Shown piece after piece: positions 61,314-64,000 of a stretch of DNA of 64,000 nt. Under the pieces are notes generated by a model. That model made no database searches. It was given only the letters and a program-made list of their open reading frames with translations, and was not told the DNA's origin. The position numbers were made by a program, and so were the translations under genes. The stretch covers positions 372,001 through 436,000 of the forward strand of contig JANZNS010000003.1 of the NCBI GenBank assembly GCA_025153445.1, written 5' to 3'. Source of the stretch: Marinobacter sp. BGYM27. Its GTDB lineage: Bacteria > Pseudomonadota > Gammaproteobacteria > Pseudomonadales > Oleiphilaceae. Position 1 is the stretch's first letter; each line of letters starts with the position of its first letter.

Positions 61314-62513
61314 ATGCCTCATGTTGCCCCGACATCCCGAGCGCCTTCGGTCGCACTGACATTGCTCGGTCTGATGCTCGTTGCACTGAACCTGCGACCC
61401 GCGTTAACCAGCGTTTCGCCAGTGCTCTCCCAAATCGGCGACAGCCTGTCATTGTCATCCTCCGGGCAAGGTATTCTGACGACCTTGCCCGTGCTGTTTC
61501 TGGGGCTGCTTGCACCCGTAGCGCCTTTGGCGGCAAGACGTCTTGGCGTGGACAGAACCGTACTGGCGGCCGTGATCGTGCTTGCGCTGGCTCTGCTTGT
61601 GCGCCCGTATGCCGGCATCACAGGTTTGTTCATCGGCACGGTTATCGCCGGTGGCTGTATCGGCGTGATGGGGGTCTTGCTGCCGGGTATTGTCAAACGC
61701 GATTTCTCCCGCTCGGCCAGCCTGCTAACCGGTGTTTACACCGCCGTACTCTGCCTGGGAGCCTCCGCCGCTGCCGGCGCGACCGAGCCAATGCGCATCG
61801 CCTTTGGCAATGACTGGCAGGCCGCATTGGCGATATGGATGGTGCCGGCGGTGATCGCCGCAGTCATCTGGTGGTGTCAACTCGATGGCAAGCACGTGCC
61901 CAAAACCCACATCAAACCCGAACGGTCACTGTTCCGCGATCGCCTGGCCTGGCAGGTCACGCTCTATATGGGGTTACAGTCATCCCTCGCCTACTCGGTT
62001 TTTGGCTGGCTGCCAACGATTTTACAGGACCGAGGATTGTCACCCGTCGACGCCGGACTGGGGCTTTCCGTGTCCATACTGACCCAGATTTCAACTGCCA
62101 TTGCTTTCCCCTGGATCAGCAGCCACATGCGAGATCAACGTGCGATGTTGGCGCTTGCCGTTATATTGACCGTCAGCGGTATAGCCGGTTGTATTTATGC
62201 CCCCATCAGCGGCGTGTGGTTCTGGGCCGTTATATTGGGGCTCGGCCAGGGCGGCACTTTCAGCATGGCGCTTACCTTACTGGCAGTCAGGGCCCGCGAT
62301 GCGGATATGGCCGCACGTTTATCCGGCATGGCGCAGGGCGTCGGTTACACCATGGCCGCAATCGGCCCATTGGCGCTGGGCTTGCTGCACGATGCATTCG
62401 ACGACTGGCAGGTCGCCGGCATATTTTTGGGGGCTATTGGCATAGCGGCACTGGGGTTTGGAATAGCTGCAGGGCGGGATCGGTATGTTGGGGAGTCGGC
62501 GGAGAGCTGCTAG
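61314..62513 (+). CDS. CynX/NimT-family MFS transporter
   Basis: 399 aa from the ATG after AGGAA (an upstream ATG in frame is weak). Twelve helices, CynX signatures LGLMLVALNLRPALTSVSPV, GQGILTTLPVLFLGLLAPVA and RLGVDRTVLAAVIVLALALL. In E. coli relatives (CynX, YeaN/NimT) the substrate is cyanate or 2-nitroimidazole; here it is unknown. It is close behind the AraC gene but probably separate. Confidence 0.85.
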   Translation: MPHVAPTSRAPSVALTLLGLMLVALNLRPALTSVSPVLSQIGDSLSLSSSGQGILTTLPVLFLGLLAPVAPLAARRLGVDRTVLAAVIVLALALLVRPYAGITGLFIGTVIAGGCIGVMGVLLPGIVKRDFSRSASLLTGVYTAVLCLGASAAAGATEPMRIAFGNDWQAALAIWMVPAVIAAVIWWCQLDGKHVPKTHIKPERSLFRDRLAWQVTLYMGLQSSLAYSVFGWLPTILQDRGLSPVDAGLGLSVSILTQISTAIAFPWISSHMRDQRAMLALAVILTVSGIAGCIYAPISGVWFWAVILGLGQGGTFSMALTLLAVRARDADMAARLSGMAQGVGYTMAAIGPLALGLLHDAFDDWQVAGIFLGAIGIAALGFGIAAGRDRYVGESAESC

Positions 62514-62650
62514 TTACGTTGGCTGCAGGGCTGGAAGGCCCCCCGCAAAATAGGGGCCGAATGAATCCTGATAGAGAATAGATCCCACTAATCGGTGACG
62601 GCATGAGCTTCAGGTAAGCATAGATACCTTCAGCCACATGCCCGTGGCGT

Positions 62651-63517
62651 TCATTTTTGCTTTCGAAACCTCAGACCCAACGCGAGCAGCGGGAGAAGCA
62701 ATACGAACCAATCCATTCCACCAATCCCACCTTTCCTTCCTGAGCGGTTGCTTGCTGTATCGGAAAGAACCGCCGCTTCCAGAACCGCAATTTCAGCTTC
62801 AGCTGAGTCCAGTAATGCCTCGAGCTCATCCATAAGTCTGCTTTGTTCCTGAAACAGACCAATATCCAACTGCGACTTGGTGAGCACATCGGAGTCAGCA
62901 ATTGCAGCCGCCACATGAACCAGGCGACGGCGTAGTTCGGCGCTTCCAAGACTCACTTGACCATCCGCAAATTCTGCCCCGGCCCCCAAGGCAACGCCGC
63001 TTCCAGTAGTGCCACCAAGCACAACACTGTCTACCTGCAAGAACTGCCGGACTGGCAAGCAGTTCTGTAAATTGTTTTCTATAGGCGACCCTTCGGGAAT
63101 GGTTCCCACAACAGTATTGGGAGCAGCTGGGCAGTCGTAGTCCGGGGCTGTGCCATCACTTAATACCGTGTAGCTGTTAATGCTTTGCTGATTGATATAG
63201 AAAGCATTTAATCCGCCATTCGCAGATTGATTAGCCTCCATTCGCCACGACTGACCGACTCCACCGTCAAAGTACCCATTGGGCAATACTTTACGCACGG
63301 TTGCACCAGCAGCGGCCGAGGTGTCATACCAGCGAATACGCAAATTATTTTCTTTGAGCTTCAGCGCTCCCGAAGAGAAAACTTCACCGCTAACACAATC
63401 AACGCCTACACAAAGATTGCCTTGCACGATCAGGTCATCGGTTTTCACCTGATCGGCGTAAGAAGGCAGTGATACCAAGGTACATAGCGCAAATACGCCA
63501 AACTGAAAAATTCTCAT
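62651..63517 (-). CDS. Exported YadA-neck-like protein with GlyGly-CTERM-like tail
   Basis: 288 aa from the ATG at 63517 (GGAA upstream; the frame to 63550 is unsupported). Signal peptide ends PSYADQ (residue about 21). ALKLKENNLRIRWYDTSAA, NGGLNAFYINQQSINSY and VLGGTTGSGVALGAGAEFAD resemble head segments, followed by a YadA-like neck ELRRRLVHVAAAIADSDVL and a coiled-coil stretch (RLMDELEALLDSAEAEIAVL). The C-terminus is SGRKGGIGGMDW-FVLLLPLLALGL-RFRKQK: Gly-rich, one helix, basic end, the pattern of GlyGly-CTERM substrates of rhombosortase. There is no trimeric autotransporter barrel. Confidence 0.65.
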   Translation of the reverse strand: MRIFQFGVFALCTLVSLPSYADQVKTDDLIVQGNLCVGVDCVSGEVFSSGALKLKENNLRIRWYDTSAAAGATVRKVLPNGYFDGGVGQSWRMEANQSANGGLNAFYINQQSINSYTVLSDGTAPDYDCPAAPNTVVGTIPEGSPIENNLQNCLPVRQFLQVDSVVLGGTTGSGVALGAGAEFADGQVSLGSAELRRRLVHVAAAIADSDVLTKSQLDIGLFQEQSRLMDELEALLDSAEAEIAVLEAAVLSDTASNRSGRKGGIGGMDWFVLLLPLLALGLRFRKQK

Positions 63518-63546
63518 TAGCTGGATTCCTGACTGAACGGCTGAAA

Positions 63547-64000
63547 TCAATTGGCTTGGGTCGCAACGGCCTCAAGGCGCGTTACGAGATCCGATAGCCG
63601 AGTTTCCAGTCCGGAAAGGCGAGTATCCAGCGCCTCCACATCACCTGAAACGGAAGTTGTAGCGGTCGTCTTAAATGCATTGAACTGGGCCAAACTCACC
63701 GCATCACTATCATCGACCCCATCAGCTACGTGAGTCACCCTGCGCTCGCTGCCCAAATCACCCACAGAAACCGCTTCGGCAACGATTGCAGCGCCGGCCC
63801 CCAAAGCAACATCCCCGTCTGCGGAGATCACCAAAGCGTCGAGGTTGTGGGTCAGGTTTTTGATGAAGAAAGTCGTAGGTGTTGCGGAACCACCATCAGT
63901 AATACCAACGCTCCAGTCGTCACCCGGGAAGCTTGCGGAGCCACTGGTGTCTTGAAATTCAATTTGAGGCGTCGGTGATTGAAGACGCAGGGTATCAAAA
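63547..64000 (-). CDS. YadA-neck-like protein, C-terminal fragment (runs off the right edge)
   Basis: The reading frame is open from the window edge to a stop at 63547 (150 codons seen; an internal TTG at 63834 is not needed as a start). Head-like segment QDTSGSASFPGDDWSVGITD and FFIKNLTHNLDALVISADGD, then VALGAGAAIVAEAVSVGDLG, the neck SERRVTHVADGVDDSDAVSL, and a short coiled coil VEALDTRLSGLETRLSDLVT. It ends without a barrel or membrane tail. Clearly a paralogue of the next gene (29-bp gap). Confidence 0.65.
   Translation of the reverse strand, partial: FDTLRLQSPTPQIEFQDTSGSASFPGDDWSVGITDGGSATPTTFFIKNLTHNLDALVISADGDVALGAGAAIVAEAVSVGDLGSERRVTHVADGVDDSDAVSLAQFNAFKTTATTSVSGDVEALDTRLSGLETRLSDLVTRLEAVATQAN

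Noticed and set aside
1-64000. CRISPR arrays, tRNA or rRNA genes, IS elements, prophage
   Set aside because: No regularly spaced repeats, no cloverleaf or rRNA core sequences, and no transposase, integrase or phage structural genes were seen.

Overview
The window reads as chromosomal DNA from a free-living, probably marine, gammaproteobacterium. A Marinobacter-like or related oil-degrading genus is my guess. The inference rests on gene content: an AlkB-type alkane monooxygenase with an AraC-family neighbour, an SdsA-type alkyl sulfatase, a PutP sodium/proline symporter, EfpL (YeiP), Rnk, TIGR02647- and DUF3010-like proteins, a sigma-54 promoter, and many outer-membrane and secreted proteins. 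Genes are densely packed with clear Shine-Dalgarno sites on both strands. I saw no rRNA, tRNA, insertion sequence, prophage or CRISPR array. Two genes are cut by the window ends (1-104 and 63547-64000).

Layout. 1-2538: a secreted lipase preceded by a membrane-anchored partner protein, with a CRP/Vfr-like site upstream. 2837-7403: a Pmp3/YqaE peptide, a RarD permease, and a GGDEF-EAL protein overlapping a Sel1-repeat lipoprotein. 7404-9070: an orphan Wzz-like protein and a TIGR02647-like protein. 9283-12223: a perfect sigma-54 promoter and an attenuated leader ahead of a formate/nitrite-family channel and a fused PP2C phosphatase/Ser-Thr kinase. 12242-17022: small-molecule enzymes (SDR, dienelactone hydrolase, GST, NfsA-type nitroreductase) and a lytic transglycosylase. 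17038-24289: a DUF1656/HlyD/FUSC efflux operon, then a cluster of unusual outer-membrane proteins. 24661-34193: Rnk, EfpL, cytochrome b561, two paralogous LuxR-type regulators, a dicarboxylate-type symporter, a second BamA-like barrel, a crotonase and a DUF72 pair. 34237-41307: a YjfB-like peptide, a DUF1090 protein, a variant subtilase, PutP and the alkyl sulfatase. 41974-47108: homoserine dehydrogenase, an opacity-type barrel, an ELWxxDGT lipoprotein and small conserved proteins.

47363-54597 is a complete ferric-siderophore uptake locus. It holds a TonB-dependent receptor, a binding protein, two FecCD permeases, an ATPase and a sucrase/ferredoxin-like [2Fe-2S] protein that could act as the reductase. 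Fur-box-like sequences lie in both promoter regions. 54862-62513 carries an orphan beta-rich protein, a PAS-GAF-GGDEF cyclase, a LysR/AzoR divergent pair, an alkB/AraC divergent pair sharing a palindrome, and a CynX-type MFS transporter. The right edge (62651-64000) holds two tandem proteins with YadA-like neck segments but no YadA barrel. One of them ends in a GlyGly-CTERM-like sorting tail.

The strongest leads are the sigma-54/attenuator leader of the nitrite-channel/kinase operon, the GlyGly-CTERM/YadA-neck pair, the SYLF-like lipoprotein fused to a barrel and cotranscribed with a BamA-like barrel, the lipase with its non-Lif partner, and a subtilase with Glu in place of the catalytic Asp. 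All functional statements rest on sequence reading; no database search was run.
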